Shown piece by piece: positions 55,842-64,000 of a stretch of DNA of 64,000 bases (the stretch's first letter is position 1; the number at the start of each line of letters is the position of its first letter). Location of the stretch: NCBI GenBank assembly GCA_016839555.1, contig JAEOUA010000006.1, forward strand, positions 62,001 through 126,000, in the 5' to 3' direction. Source of the stretch: Promethearchaeota archaeon (lineage in GTDB: Archaea > Asgardarchaeota > Lokiarchaeia > Sigyniarchaeales > SOKP01). The translations under genes and the position numbers were made by a program. The notes below the pieces were generated by a model. The model had not been told where the DNA came from and did not search any database. It saw nothing but the letters and a program-made list of their open reading frames with translations.

Positions 55842-56747
55842 TTATTTTAGCATATACCCATCATTCTTCTTTTCTATCTTTTTTTCCACTAGAAGCTTGT
55901 CAAAATGCTTTTGAATCATGGTTTTTTCGATTGCCAGCAAGAATGGTTTGAGAAAGTCATATCGCTTGTAGATTATATTTTTTTCTAACAAGTCTTCTGG
56001 TGTTCTGGGTTTGGTTTCGGATAATAAAGCCTTGATCATTTCTTCTCTTCTTATAAAAATCGATTTATATTTTTCTAATTCGTGCCTTATTAGCTTTTTT
56101 CCTTTATAAAGACCGCTATGGCCGGTCACAACAGTTTCCAAGTCTAGGTTTAGGACCTTATCAATGGATTCTATAAATTCTATAACATCCGAATCTGTAC
56201 CACCGTACCACGGACCAAACGTAGAGAGATCGATATCTCCTAGAAATGCGAACTTTAATTCAGGAATATGAAATATACAATGACCAATAGAATGCCCCGG
56301 AGCATATATTATTTTTACTTGGATATCATTTCCAATGGTTATCATGTCATTATGTTCAAATGTTCCCTCAATTTTGATTCCATAGGCATCAATTATATCT
56401 GATAAATATAACTTAAATTGCGGCTCAGCAGGGGTGTTTCGAATTTCGTATAAATCAAGCAACTTATCTATATCTTCGATTATGGGTTTGGATTCTGGAT
56501 GGCAATAAAAAGGGATATCCGAGAAAATATTGCACTCCCTTATATGGTCATCATGCCAATGGCTAAAAAGGAGCTTTTTTATCTCAAAGGTTTTTTTTAC
56601 TTTTTTAAGCCGTGTGGCGGAGACTCCAGTATCGATTAAATAATCACCCAGCACCATCGAATTCGAATAAGGAACTCTTCCTTTTCTCTGCCCTTGAATA
56701 AAGAAAATATTCGCATCTTTGAAGAGGGGTACAATGTAATCAATCAT
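55842..56747 (-). CDS. Metallo-beta-lactamase-fold hydrolase
   Basis: 301 aa. Metal motif HWHDDH at 63-68, then APGHSIGHCIF with the third-site histidine, FLGDIDLS for the bridging aspartate and VTGHSGLY for the last histidine. The final 60 residues look like the winged-helix LACTB2-type tail (TPEDLLEKNIIYKRY, HFDKLLVEKKIEKK). LACTB2 relatives are RNA endonucleases; other members act on thioesters. The pairing with a MYG1-like exonuclease may reflect RNA turnover (inference). Confidence 0.85.
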   Translation of the reverse strand: MIDYIVPLFKDANIFFIQGQRKGRVPYSNSMVLGDYLIDTGVSATRLKKVKKTFEIKKLLFSHWHDDHIRECNIFSDIPFYCHPESKPIIEDIDKLLDLYEIRNTPAEPQFKLYLSDIIDAYGIKIEGTFEHNDMITIGNDIQVKIIYAPGHSIGHCIFHIPELKFAFLGDIDLSTFGPWYGGTDSDVIEFIESIDKVLNLDLETVVTGHSGLYKGKKLIRHELEKYKSIFIRREEMIKALLSETKPRTPEDLLEKNIIYKRYDFLKPFLLAIEKTMIQKHFDKLLVEKKIEKKNDGYMLK

Positions 56748-56918
56748 TTGCAGTTTTCATACCTAAACCTTTTAACTATATTTTAAATAATAATGGATTT
56801 TATAAGAAATTAGTGCCAGTTAATTTAAAGTTGAAAGGTATAAGAAAAGATATTATTTAAATTTCAAATAGTGCTTTTGATTTCTGCATTTGCTGTCCCT
56901 AGTACCAAACATATAAAT

Positions 56919-58178
56919 TCACTTTTGAATTGTTTTTTCTTCTTTTTCTCTTGGAACGGGCAAATGCATTATATTTTTTATACGATGTCTTTTTCTTTTT
57001 AAATAATTGAACAAGATTTTTTTTATCATGGTTCTAATAATCTTTTTACCTCTTCTTTTGGTCTTGTGAAGAATTTTTTCCCCTATTGCCATTTCTACTA
57101 ATTCAAATAAGTGATAAATGGGCATCCATTTTCGCGAATAACTTTGTACAGTGCTAAAATACCAATTGCAGCCTCCACAGTAATTTATGATAAGATCAGC
57201 TTCAGTTTTTTTGAATTCTTTTATCCTCTTTTTTGCAGATTTAAAAGCATAAATTATGCTATAATTTGCCGCTGCCGCTCCAATACCACAACATAGGGCA
57301 TTTTCACGAGTATGTTCCGGCTCAATAATGTCAATTCCGATCTTTTTTAAAATCTCTCTTACTTTATTGAAAAAAATATCTCCACTTGCTTTTGGCCAAC
57401 AGTTATCATGGATTACAGCTTTTAAATCAAGCTTAGTAATCTTGTATTTGCCCGTATTTAATTCTTCCTCTAACCAATCAATAAACGAGATTACTTCAAA
57501 GTCAAACTTAATATCGTAAACTTTTTCATAGACTTCTTTAAGTAAATGATAGCCCGCAAGACAACCCATAATTAACTTCTTAAACCCAATTTTATTAAAC
57601 TGTTTTTGTAGATAATATCCTACTTGTTCAGCGGCATCTAAGCAACCCATTCGATAAAGAGGCTCTCCGCAACATAATTCTGGAGATCCAAATATTGGAA
57701 TTTCGTTAAACAACTTGGAATTAAGAAGATATGGTTGAAGAAGCAGGTTACAACCCGTGTAAAACATAATTAGATTGTTTTTAGGAGGATTTTTCCAATT
57801 GTTTTCCCATTTCTCAATAAAATTTTTCTCATCCTCAGGAAGTTTCTTTTTATATATCGTGTATAAGTTTGGAAAATGATAAGGTAGCACTAATTTAGAA
57901 CGAGCAGGAAGACCTTTATCAAGATATCTCTCGTTCCAACAATTTAGTATTAAGGTATGAGGATTGCAGTTATTTGGACAATAATGATTACATGCCATAC
58001 AGCTCGTACATTTTCTTAAAACGGTCTTGGATTTCCCTTGTTCTACGAGTGATTTAATTTCTTCTTTCGCTTCTTCAAGTGGTAATTCCAATACAGGACA
58101 TTTATGAAAACATATTCCACAATAATCACAATTATGTTCGTTAAAATTTTTAGAAAATTGGAATCTTTGTAGAGTCAT
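56919..58178 (-). CDS. GlpC/HdrB-like iron-sulfur protein with two CCG domains
   Basis: 419 aa. N-terminal [4Fe-4S] pair: CDYCGICFHKCP and CTSCMACNHYCP. Two CCG-type domains follow: YTGCNLLL ... ELCCGEPLYR ... GCLAGYHLL, and HDNCWPKA ... ALCCGIGAAA ... CGGCNWYF. The end (from about 370) is strongly basic (KRRGKKIIRTM, LKRKRHRIKNI). The layout is that of GlpC, HdrD and LutA-like electron carriers. It is a possible partner of GlpAB at the other end of the window, but is not linked to them. Alone on its strand here. Confidence 0.8.
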   Translation of the reverse strand: MTLQRFQFSKNFNEHNCDYCGICFHKCPVLELPLEEAKEEIKSLVEQGKSKTVLRKCTSCMACNHYCPNNCNPHTLILNCWNERYLDKGLPARSKLVLPYHFPNLYTIYKKKLPEDEKNFIEKWENNWKNPPKNNLIMFYTGCNLLLQPYLLNSKLFNEIPIFGSPELCCGEPLYRMGCLDAAEQVGYYLQKQFNKIGFKKLIMGCLAGYHLLKEVYEKVYDIKFDFEVISFIDWLEEELNTGKYKITKLDLKAVIHDNCWPKASGDIFFNKVREILKKIGIDIIEPEHTRENALCCGIGAAAANYSIIYAFKSAKKRIKEFKKTEADLIINYCGGCNWYFSTVQSYSRKWMPIYHLFELVEMAIGEKILHKTKRRGKKIIRTMIKKILFNYLKRKRHRIKNIMHLPVPREKEEKTIQK

Positions 58179-58294
58179 TATATTAATTATTTTTTTAGCA
58201 GTAATAAAATTTTAAAATGTTTTCCAAAGGGTAAGGAACCTCTGATATTTTAGAGAGCTTGAAGATATCTTTAAAATGAAATCAAATATCTTAT

Positions 58295-58425
58295 GATAAA
58301 ATCGGGAGATTGTTTCATACACTCTCGTGTGCCTTTCTTTTCAAGCAGTTTTTTCCCATTTAAGCGATATTATTGGCGGGATGAGTCCCAGCAAATTCCA
58401 CTTCAATTGAAGAAAGTGTTTATAC
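58295..58425 (-). pseudogene. Broken copy of the low-molecular-weight phosphatase gene
   Basis: Forward bases 58301-58410 match 59469-59578, inside the intact phosphatase gene, at most positions. Translated on the minus strand the copy reads IEVEFAGTHPANNIA, then a stop, where the intact protein has FEVESAGTHPATHIA. The start and active site are absent. The copy lies on the far side of the HepT/MNT pair from the intact gene, so the pair is bracketed by direct repeats. The remainder of 58179-58470 holds nothing recognised. Confidence 0.75.
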
Positions 58426-58470
58426 AAAGATCTAAAAAATATAAGGTAATATATCTCATACTAAGCCCCC

Positions 58471-58812
58471 TTATATCTTTTTATTCTTCAATTTATTAAT
58501 CTTATCTTTAAATTCGGGTAAATCTTTTATTATTGTTTCCCAGGTTAGATCTAAATCAATTCCAAAATATTGATGAATTAAGATATCTCGCATCCCTGCT
58601 ATTTCTTTCCAAGGGATATTATTATTTTTCTTCTTAATTGATTCATTTAAGTTTTTGACAGCTTCACCAATGATTTCAATCCTTCTAATTATTGAATCTT
58701 GTAATTGTTTTGAATTCAAAAAATCATTTTTATTTTTGTCTTTAATATATTCTTCAATTAAATTTATTGATTCTAAAATATGTTCTATAAAGATTCTATT
58801 ATCTTTATTCAT
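58471..58812 (-). CDS. hepT: HepT-like toxin (DUF86)
   Basis: 113 aa, all-helical. The conserved R-x4-H-x-Y active motif is MRDILIHQYFG (R75, H80, Y82), and IIRRIEIIGEAVKNLNES is the usual preceding helix. HepT toxins are HEPN ribonucleases inactivated by their nucleotidyltransferase partner, which AMPylates a tyrosine near the active site (family knowledge). Its start overlaps the antitoxin stop by 4 nt. Complete, so the module is probably functional. Confidence 0.88.
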   Translation of the reverse strand: MNKDNRIFIEHILESINLIEEYIKDKNKNDFLNSKQLQDSIIRRIEIIGEAVKNLNESIKKKNNNIPWKEIAGMRDILIHQYFGIDLDLTWETIIKDLPEFKDKINKLKNKKI

Positions 58813-59096
58813 AATATCTCAACTTGTTCATTTAAAATTTGTTCTTTCAATAATGGATTTATTGAATTATATGTAAGAAGATCAACCTCACATTGTAATA
58901 CTTCTTGAAGTTCTAATTTTAATCGAGATAAATCCAATAAACTTTTTTTACCTTCAAACTGTATTAATAAATCAATATCACTATCCTCGCTTCTTTTACC
59001 TCTAACAATAGAGCCAAAAAGAGAAGCATGGGTTACATCATGCTTTTTCAAAATATCAACAATTATAGCTTTAACATCATCTATTTGATTTGACAT
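58809..59096 (-). CDS. mntA: MNT-type minimal nucleotidyltransferase antitoxin
   Basis: 95 aa. The nucleotidyltransferase motif GSIVRGKRSEDSDIDLLI carries G28-S29 and the metal aspartates D40 and D42; a third acidic residue lies in CEVDLLT. Partner and probable AMPylating antitoxin of HepT directly downstream with a 4-nt overlap. Gene order antitoxin-toxin is typical. The pair is flanked by a true and a broken copy of the phosphatase gene, which suggests insertion by recombination. Confidence 0.88.
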   Translation of the reverse strand: MSNQIDDVKAIIVDILKKHDVTHASLFGSIVRGKRSEDSDIDLLIQFEGKKSLLDLSRLKLELQEVLQCEVDLLTYNSINPLLKEQILNEQVEIL

Positions 59097-59261
59097 TATT
59101 TCATGAACTCTTCTTCTATTTTTTTATCATTAGTTTATATGATCCAATTTAAAAGTTTTCTAAAAATTTTTTCTCTTTCTTGGAGTTAAATATTTTCTTT
59201 TTTTAATGAATATCAATTAATCAGAAGTTTTTTAAAATTTTATAATTTTTCTCTATCTTTT

Positions 59262-59657
59262 CTATAATTTAGAAGATAATCCTTTAACATTTTCATTAAT
59301 TTGTCTAAATGCCTCCTCTGGCTCAATAGTGGGATTGATAGGGTCATCAATATCCCAATTGATTATTTTTTCTTCCGAGACCTTGAAATTCTCAAGGATA
59401 TAATTTTTATGCCATTGTTTGAATACCACAATCAGATTTGCCTCATCAATCGCTCTCTGGGTGATTTTATCGGGAGATGGTTTCACATACTCTCGTGAGC
59501 CTTCCCTTTCAAGAAGTTCTTTACCATTATGAGCAATATGGGTGGCGGGATGGGTTCCAGCAGATTCCACTTCAAAAGATGGATGAAATCGTCTAGTAAG
59601 CGCTTCCGCTATGGGACTTCGAAAACTGTTTCCAGTACATACGTACAGCACTCTCAT
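59262..59657 (-). CDS. Low-molecular-weight protein-tyrosine-phosphatase / arsenate-reductase family
   Basis: 131 aa. The P-loop is VCTGNSFRSPIAEAL with C7 and R13 (C-x5-R-S); general acid in the DIDDPINP loop. VESAGTHPATHIAHNGKELL follows the family. The usual second cysteine of many arsenate reductases next to the first (CTGNTCRS) is Phe here, so a phosphatase role is more likely than redox-coupled arsenate reduction. A decayed partial copy is at 58295-58425. Confidence 0.85.
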   Translation of the reverse strand: MRVLYVCTGNSFRSPIAEALTRRFHPSFEVESAGTHPATHIAHNGKELLEREGSREYVKPSPDKITQRAIDEANLIVVFKQWHKNYILENFKVSEEKIINWDIDDPINPTIEPEEAFRQINENVKGLSSKL

Positions 59658-59785
59658 TTTATTTGATAATCTTTTTCGCTTTATTTTTTTTATGATTTAG
59701 GTTGAAAAATTTTAAAAATATTCAAGATCAACAAAAATATATAGCTAATAGTGAATATCAAACACTATTATTTCCAAAATTTATG

Positions 59786-60610
59786 CTAAATTCTTTTTAA
59801 GAAGAAATTTTTTAAATGCTTCGCAATAACTTGAGGAATTTCTTGATTAATATTATGATGTACCTCTGGAAAACTATAGAATTCACTATTCGGAATTAAT
59901 TGTGATAATCTTTTCCCATTATCGACTTTCATTAATTCATCTTTTTCTCCATGTAAAATTATAACTGGGATGGTTAATTTTTGTAAATTTTTTTCCAGAT
60001 TAAATGAACTAAAAATATTTTCGGGTAACACGAGAAGTGTATCATCTAAAATTAAGAAATTTTCTTTAATCTTTTTTTTAAAAATATCTGGATGGTTCTC
60101 TAACATTTTTTTTGTAAGTGTTAAGCTAACTTTCATTTTAGATCCTTTTTTTGATAATGGAATTTTTCCTGTCATTTGATTTGTTGATTTGGGAAGATTA
60201 AAACTTGAAGTGGTCGCTCCTAATCCTATAGCATTTAGTGTATATTCATGCTTTATCGCATACATCTGAGCAATCAAACCCCCCATACTTACGCCATATA
60301 TAAAGAATTTCTCTGGTTTTGGATTATTTACAATATTTAACCCTAATAATAATTCATGACAATCTTCAACAAATTGTGGAAGTGAATATATTTTTGCTGT
60401 TTCTTCAAAGGTTTCTTTAATAGGTTTATCAGACTTACCATGCCCTCTATTATCCCAGCTCAAGCAAGTAAAATCATTCTTTAAGTAGGATATGAGATAG
60501 GCAAAACTTGCATGACTTGAGGTATATCCGTGATTTAAAACTAAGAAAGGGCCATTACCTTTAATTCTATACCATATTTTTGTTCCATCCCTTAACTTAA
60601 ATCTTGACAT
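59786..60610 (-). CDS. Alpha/beta hydrolase
   Basis: 274 aa. Oxyanion strand LVLNHGYTSS, DNRGHGKSDKP, nucleophile elbow GVSMGG with S108, acid in LHGEKDELMK and the catalytic histidine in EVHHNIN. No signal peptide. Resembles general esterases, lipases and haloperoxidase-like hydrolases; substrate unknown. Single gene. Confidence 0.85.
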   Translation of the reverse strand: MSRFKLRDGTKIWYRIKGNGPFLVLNHGYTSSHASFAYLISYLKNDFTCLSWDNRGHGKSDKPIKETFEETAKIYSLPQFVEDCHELLLGLNIVNNPKPEKFFIYGVSMGGLIAQMYAIKHEYTLNAIGLGATTSSFNLPKSTNQMTGKIPLSKKGSKMKVSLTLTKKMLENHPDIFKKKIKENFLILDDTLLVLPENIFSSFNLEKNLQKLTIPVIILHGEKDELMKVDNGKRLSQLIPNSEFYSFPEVHHNINQEIPQVIAKHLKNFFLKRI

Positions 60611-60868
60611 TTTTTTCTCTCTTTATAATTAACAATAATATAAATTGTGGGGATTTAATTATATATGAAATTTTTCTACGTGATTATTAATATAATATAA
60701 AGGAGAATTTGAATTTATAAATGGTATTTATTTATAGAAAGAAATTTATGGAATCTTTGCAAAACTAGAAATACGATAAAAATATAAACGTTGACGACCA
60801 ACTCGAAATATTTTCTCAAGGGTTTTATATTTATTAAATATGAAAACAAAAAAAACAAATCTTGTGGA

Positions 60869-61567
60869 TTAGTAAAAATAAATTAGATTTAGATATAAAT
60901 TTCTTCTTGAAACATAAAAAGGAATATAAAATAGATATGCTCCAATTAGTGCCCCTGCTATGTTTAAAATAATGCCAAATATAGCTAAAATACCTCCAAT
61001 TTTTACAAGCTTATTATCTGATTCATTATATATTGCTTTCCTTCTTATTCTTCTTGCACCCTGTCCTAAAATAAAACCCGCAATCCCGAATAGGATCAAT
61101 ACTACTCCAGATACATGTGCCACAAGTCTTAATCCGTCTTCCAAAACCATTTCAGGTGCAGGATAAAACCATAAATCAATAGAAAAATAATTAAAATAAT
61201 ACAAAAGAGATATTATATCATATTTTAAATAAACAGATGAATTCATTATAAAAATAAGATATAGCCCAATAATAATAGAATGTAATGCCAATAAAAAAGA
61301 AACAATTGCGAGTATGAAACACCTTATTGAATATTTTCCAATTGTTCCTTTCTTTTTAATTGGAACTTGCTGATAAGGAGTTAACCCTCGAGTAGAATAA
61401 ATCGATCTAGAAGTATATTCTGGAGAGGAGGCAGTTGCTGATTTAGTAGGAGATACCTCCTTCTTAGGTTGAACTCTTTCAATATTTAATTTTAGGGCTG
61501 TTCCACAATGAATGCAGTAATTCTGAGCTGATGTTCTTAATTTTTCGCCACAATTAGGACAATACAA
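60869..61567 (-). CDS. Zinc-ribbon membrane protein
   Basis: 232 aa. Starts with a four-cysteine zinc ribbon (CPNCGEKL ... CIHCGTAL), then a Ser/Thr/Pro-rich linker to about residue 75, and four hydrophobic segments. Only a TTG (61567) can start the frame after the upstream stop, with AAGGA very close before it. Such zinc-ribbon/DUF4190-like proteins are common and unassigned. The ATG at 61580 belongs to another frame and stops after a few codons. Confidence 0.65.
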   Translation of the reverse strand: MYCPNCGEKLRTSAQNYCIHCGTALKLNIERVQPKKEVSPTKSATASSPEYTSRSIYSTRGLTPYQQVPIKKKGTIGKYSIRCFILAIVSFLLALHSIIIGLYLIFIMNSSVYLKYDIISLLYYFNYFSIDLWFYPAPEMVLEDGLRLVAHVSGVVLILFGIAGFILGQGARRIRRKAIYNESDNKLVKIGGILAIFGIILNIAGALIGAYLFYIPFYVSRRNLYLNLIYFY

Positions 61568-61893
61568 GGTCCTTACTCATAATAATTATTTTAATCTATA
61601 TAAAAACTATATCTAATTCTTTTAATTTAATAAATTATTATAGACACATACCAAATGGAAAGTCGTATATAAAAATTTTATATAGTCCAGTTTTTTTTTT
61701 GAGTTCTTAATTCTAAATTAAAAAATATATCATTTTAAAGAGGAATGAAAGGAGCCCAAGAAATAAAAATACAAGTGATTTAGAAATCCAAACATTCCAA
61801 GAGTAAATAATTTTAAAGAAAGAAGTCTTTTCTATAAAATTAAAGAAAAATTAAAATTAAAAAAAAAGTAAATTTTCTTTTACTAGAATTTTT
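61568..61893. other. Intergenic region
   Basis: 326 nt, AT-rich with long A and T runs. A near-palindromic TATATAAAAATTTTATATA at about 61666-61685 may be a promoter element for the zinc-ribbon gene. No coding frame or RNA recognised. Confidence 0.3.
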
Positions 61894-63579
61894 TTAAGCT
61901 GCATCCCATTTACCTTCAGCACGAGCTTTTCCTATATCCTCCTCGATTCTTTGCGTTAGAGTCACATAATCGGTTTTTGCCACGCGATTGAGTGGAAACT
62001 CATCGATAAAGACCACCAACGAGGGTCGCTTATAGGAGGCCATCCCTTTGCAATGTTCCAATACTTCCTCCTCTGTAAGCGTCTTACCTTCCTTCACCTT
62101 GATGTAAGCTATGATGCCTTCCGTGAATACTTCATGTTTCGCTCCTACAACCCCCACCGATTCGACTTCCGGAAGTTCTGCGATATAAGCCTCCACTTCT
62201 GGGGGAAATACTTGATAGCCTTTTGGTTTTATAAGGAATTTCCTCCTTCCTTCCAGATGTAAGCCATCATCACCAATATATCCCATATCACCCGTATATA
62301 AGTAACCATCATTTGTGAGCGTTTTATTGGTAGCTTCTTCATTGCTAAAATAGCCCACAAATGTCTGCAGTCCTTTATAGCAAATTTCCCCAATCTCTCC
62401 TTTAGGTAATTCTTCACCCGCCGTTCCATCAGCATTCATAGGATTCCGAATTGACATTGGATAAATGGGAAAATCATGCCCTAATGCCGTCATAAAATCC
62501 TCCCAATTCTCTTTCACTTGAATATAGGAACAAAATCCAGATGTTTCTGTTAAGCCTAATCCGCCCCCTATCGTCGGCGCCATTTTTCTCAATTTCTCTA
62601 AGAAGGGGCGATCCACCGATTGTCCCGCACAAATTACAAATCTGAGGGAACTTAAATCATAATCGGAATAGTTTGGGAGTCGCCATTGCATCGCAAACAA
62701 GGCAGGAATCTGCCCCAACACCGTAGCCTTGTATTTTTGAATCGCATCCAAAGTTTTTTCCGCATCAAATATATGTAAAACGATGTCCGTTCCGTTCCCA
62801 AATAAGGTCGTCATAAATTGTTCTGTGGTGCCACCTACATGTGAAGGGGGCAAGTTTACAATCATTTTATCTGATGATTCTAACCCGAAGGCTTGTGCTA
62901 AGCACATGTTTTGACAGGTGATGCCTTCATTTTTTAACATGGCAGGCTTCGGAAATCCCGTACTCCCGGTTGTAAACACAATCATCACCGGGTCTTTCTC
63001 TCCCACCTTCGCACATTCTTCCCGGAAGTTTTTCATTGATGCGGGGTTTTGTATGGCTTCCTTATATTCTTGTTCCGCCTCTTGAGAAATCTCGTATGCT
63101 GGTGTAATACCTTTCCGATATCTGTCGTCTGGGGTGCTGAATTGGACTACATACTCTAACCACGGATTATTTTTCATCACTGCAGCTCCAATCATTCCGA
63201 AATTCGCAACCGCGGTTTTTCCAAGATGGCAATACATTTTAGCTTTCTCTTTGACGATTTCCAAACAGCGCATAATTTCGGGCGGCTTTAATCTCAAGTC
63301 TAACGGCGTCCACATCACTCCCAGCTTCGCACAAGCATAGCCCAGAATGATATGGGTATCTAAATAGGGAAGCGAGGTGACAACGATATCACCTTTCCTA
63401 AATCCCATATTGTATAACTTAAACGCCATCACATCAATGTGCGTTTGAAATTCTTTATATGTATATTTTTTTCCCGTATCATAAATAATAAATGCTTCTT
63501 TATCCGACGTTTGCTCAGCCCATTTATCTATAACGCCGCATATAGTATGCGGATATTGCTCAAACTCTTCCAACGAAAT
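61894..63579 (-). CDS. AMP-forming acyl-CoA synthetase / ligase
   Basis: About 561 aa. ATP loop VFTTGSTGFPKPAML, LGLTETSGF, YTGDMGYIGDDG and the C-terminal catalytic lysine in NRVAKTDY mark an ANL-superfamily ligase activating a carboxylic or fatty acid as CoA thioester. The first conventional start is TTG at 63573, which leaves an AAGGTGAG ribosome site 16 nt away; ATT at 63579 is better spaced. Codons are visibly richer in G and C than most of the window, suggesting high expression or transfer. Divergent from the FAD oxidoreductase at 63805. Confidence 0.88.
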   Translation of the reverse strand: MSLEEFEQYPHTICGVIDKWAEQTSDKEAFIIYDTGKKYTYKEFQTHIDVMAFKLYNMGFRKGDIVVTSLPYLDTHIILGYACAKLGVMWTPLDLRLKPPEIMRCLEIVKEKAKMYCHLGKTAVANFGMIGAAVMKNNPWLEYVVQFSTPDDRYRKGITPAYEISQEAEQEYKEAIQNPASMKNFREECAKVGEKDPVMIVFTTGSTGFPKPAMLKNEGITCQNMCLAQAFGLESSDKMIVNLPPSHVGGTTEQFMTTLFGNGTDIVLHIFDAEKTLDAIQKYKATVLGQIPALFAMQWRLPNYSDYDLSSLRFVICAGQSVDRPFLEKLRKMAPTIGGGLGLTETSGFCSYIQVKENWEDFMTALGHDFPIYPMSIRNPMNADGTAGEELPKGEIGEICYKGLQTFVGYFSNEEATNKTLTNDGYLYTGDMGYIGDDGLHLEGRRKFLIKPKGYQVFPPEVEAYIAELPEVESVGVVGAKHEVFTEGIIAYIKVKEGKTLTEEEVLEHCKGMASYKRPSLVVFIDEFPLNRVAKTDYVTLTQRIEEDIGKARAEGKWDAA

Positions 63580-63804
63580 TTTCTCTTCTCACCTTTCATA
63601 TGGTTTTGAATACCACAGAATAATAAGGTTGGTGGGTAAAAAAATATTTGGTTTGATTTGGTAAATATGATGTGCGTTTCCATATAGTATTAAAACATTT
63701 TTATAGAAGATTCTCTAATATTGATCTATGTGTAGAAATATTGATATTAGCAAGATTAGCTTATTTGTTAGAAAGTTCTTAGAATCGTCGAGGGGGATTT
63801 AACA

Positions 63805-64000
63805 ATGGCAGACACAGTTTTTGAAGAAGCACGAGAAACAAAAGTGTTCGATAGCGTTGATGTGCTGGTCTGTGGAGGCGGGTCATCTGGTATTTTCGCG
63901 GCGCTTGCTTCGGCACATCACGGTGCTGATACTTTTTTAATTGAGAAAGAGGGCTTTCTCGGAGGTACTGCGACCAACTATCTGGTGAATCCTATTCCCG
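63805..64000 (+). CDS. FAD-dependent oxidoreductase, N-terminal part (runs off the window)
   Basis: First 65 residues only. ATG at 63805 with a GAGGGGGAT site upstream. VDVLVCGGGSSGIFAALASA is a dinucleotide-binding fold and FLIEKEGFLGGTATNYLVNP matches the FAD_oxidored family (PF12831-like), which includes Fe-S/FAD enzymes such as xanthan-lyase-associated and succinate-dehydrogenase-like proteins. Base composition resembles the neighbouring ligase gene, so the two may have arrived together. Confidence 0.8.
   Translation, partial: MADTVFEEARETKVFDSVDVLVCGGGSSGIFAALASAHHGADTFLIEKEGFLGGTATNYLVNPIP

Overview
The window reads as a piece of an AT-rich archaeal chromosome, most likely from an Asgard (Promethearchaeota) lineage close to Lokiarchaeia. 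It holds an archaeal histone with a lysine-rich tail, a Lrp/AsnC regulator, a Rag/Gtr-like GTPase with an HKxD G4 motif and a C-terminal extension, a Ras-like GTPase fused to a winged helix, Roadblock-like proteins, a modified mevalonate pathway and many Shine-Dalgarno sites of the type GGTGA-N5-start. No rRNA, tRNA, CRISPR array or transposase was found. The lineage is an inference from gene content, not from a marker tree.

Layout. 0.1-3.0 kb: anaerobic glycerol-3-phosphate dehydrogenase subunits (glpA, glpB). 3.1-15 kb: carotenoid and isoprenoid genes. These are a CruF-like protein, a CrtI-like desaturase and a lycopene cyclase in one minus-strand operon; mevalonate diphosphate decarboxylase and class II HMG-CoA reductase, divergent; a second CrtI with phytoene synthase; then CrtZ with HMG-CoA synthase, and type 2 IPP isomerase. 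Together they can take acetyl-CoA-derived isoprenoids to beta-carotene and zeaxanthin-type xanthophylls. 15.5-22.9 kb: phosphoglycerate mutase, membrane proteins, an ion permease followed by a Roadblock/coiled-coil protein, a GTPase-winged-helix fusion, an alpha-L-fucosidase and a GIY-YIG protein.

22.9-35.5 kb is an accessory island. It has a divergent sliding-clamp (PCNA-like) protein with an extra N-terminal helical region, head-to-head with a large adenine-specific DNA methyltransferase and a PLD-nuclease/SNF2-helicase fusion (a probable two-gene restriction or anti-phage system). After it comes a zone of small genes and decaying fragments: a 42-aa basic protein, a lone surface-protein tail, a damaged HAD phosphatase, an Imm5-like protein, an ArsR regulator and others. 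35.6-47.4 kb: nitronate monooxygenase-like protein, a sugar module (FucI-like isomerase, GPH transporter, URO-D-like methyltransferase), a sensor kinase with a response regulator separated only by one in-frame stop, and a flavin/Fe-S oxidoreductase pair with an acetoacetate-decarboxylase-like protein. 47.5-64 kb: histone, Lrp regulator, histidine phosphatase, 7-TM protein, Rag-like GTPase, a four-PAS kinase, a MYG1/DHH protein, an MBL hydrolase, a GlpC/HdrB-like Fe-S protein, a HepT/MNT toxin-antitoxin pair flanked by a real and a broken copy of a low-molecular-weight phosphatase gene, an alpha/beta hydrolase, a zinc-ribbon membrane protein, an acyl-CoA ligase and the start of an FAD oxidoreductase.

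Three themes deserve attention: the clamp-like/methyltransferase/helicase island; small-GTPase signalling wired to transcription; and several genes whose best ribosome-binding site points to an AUU or AUA start codon.
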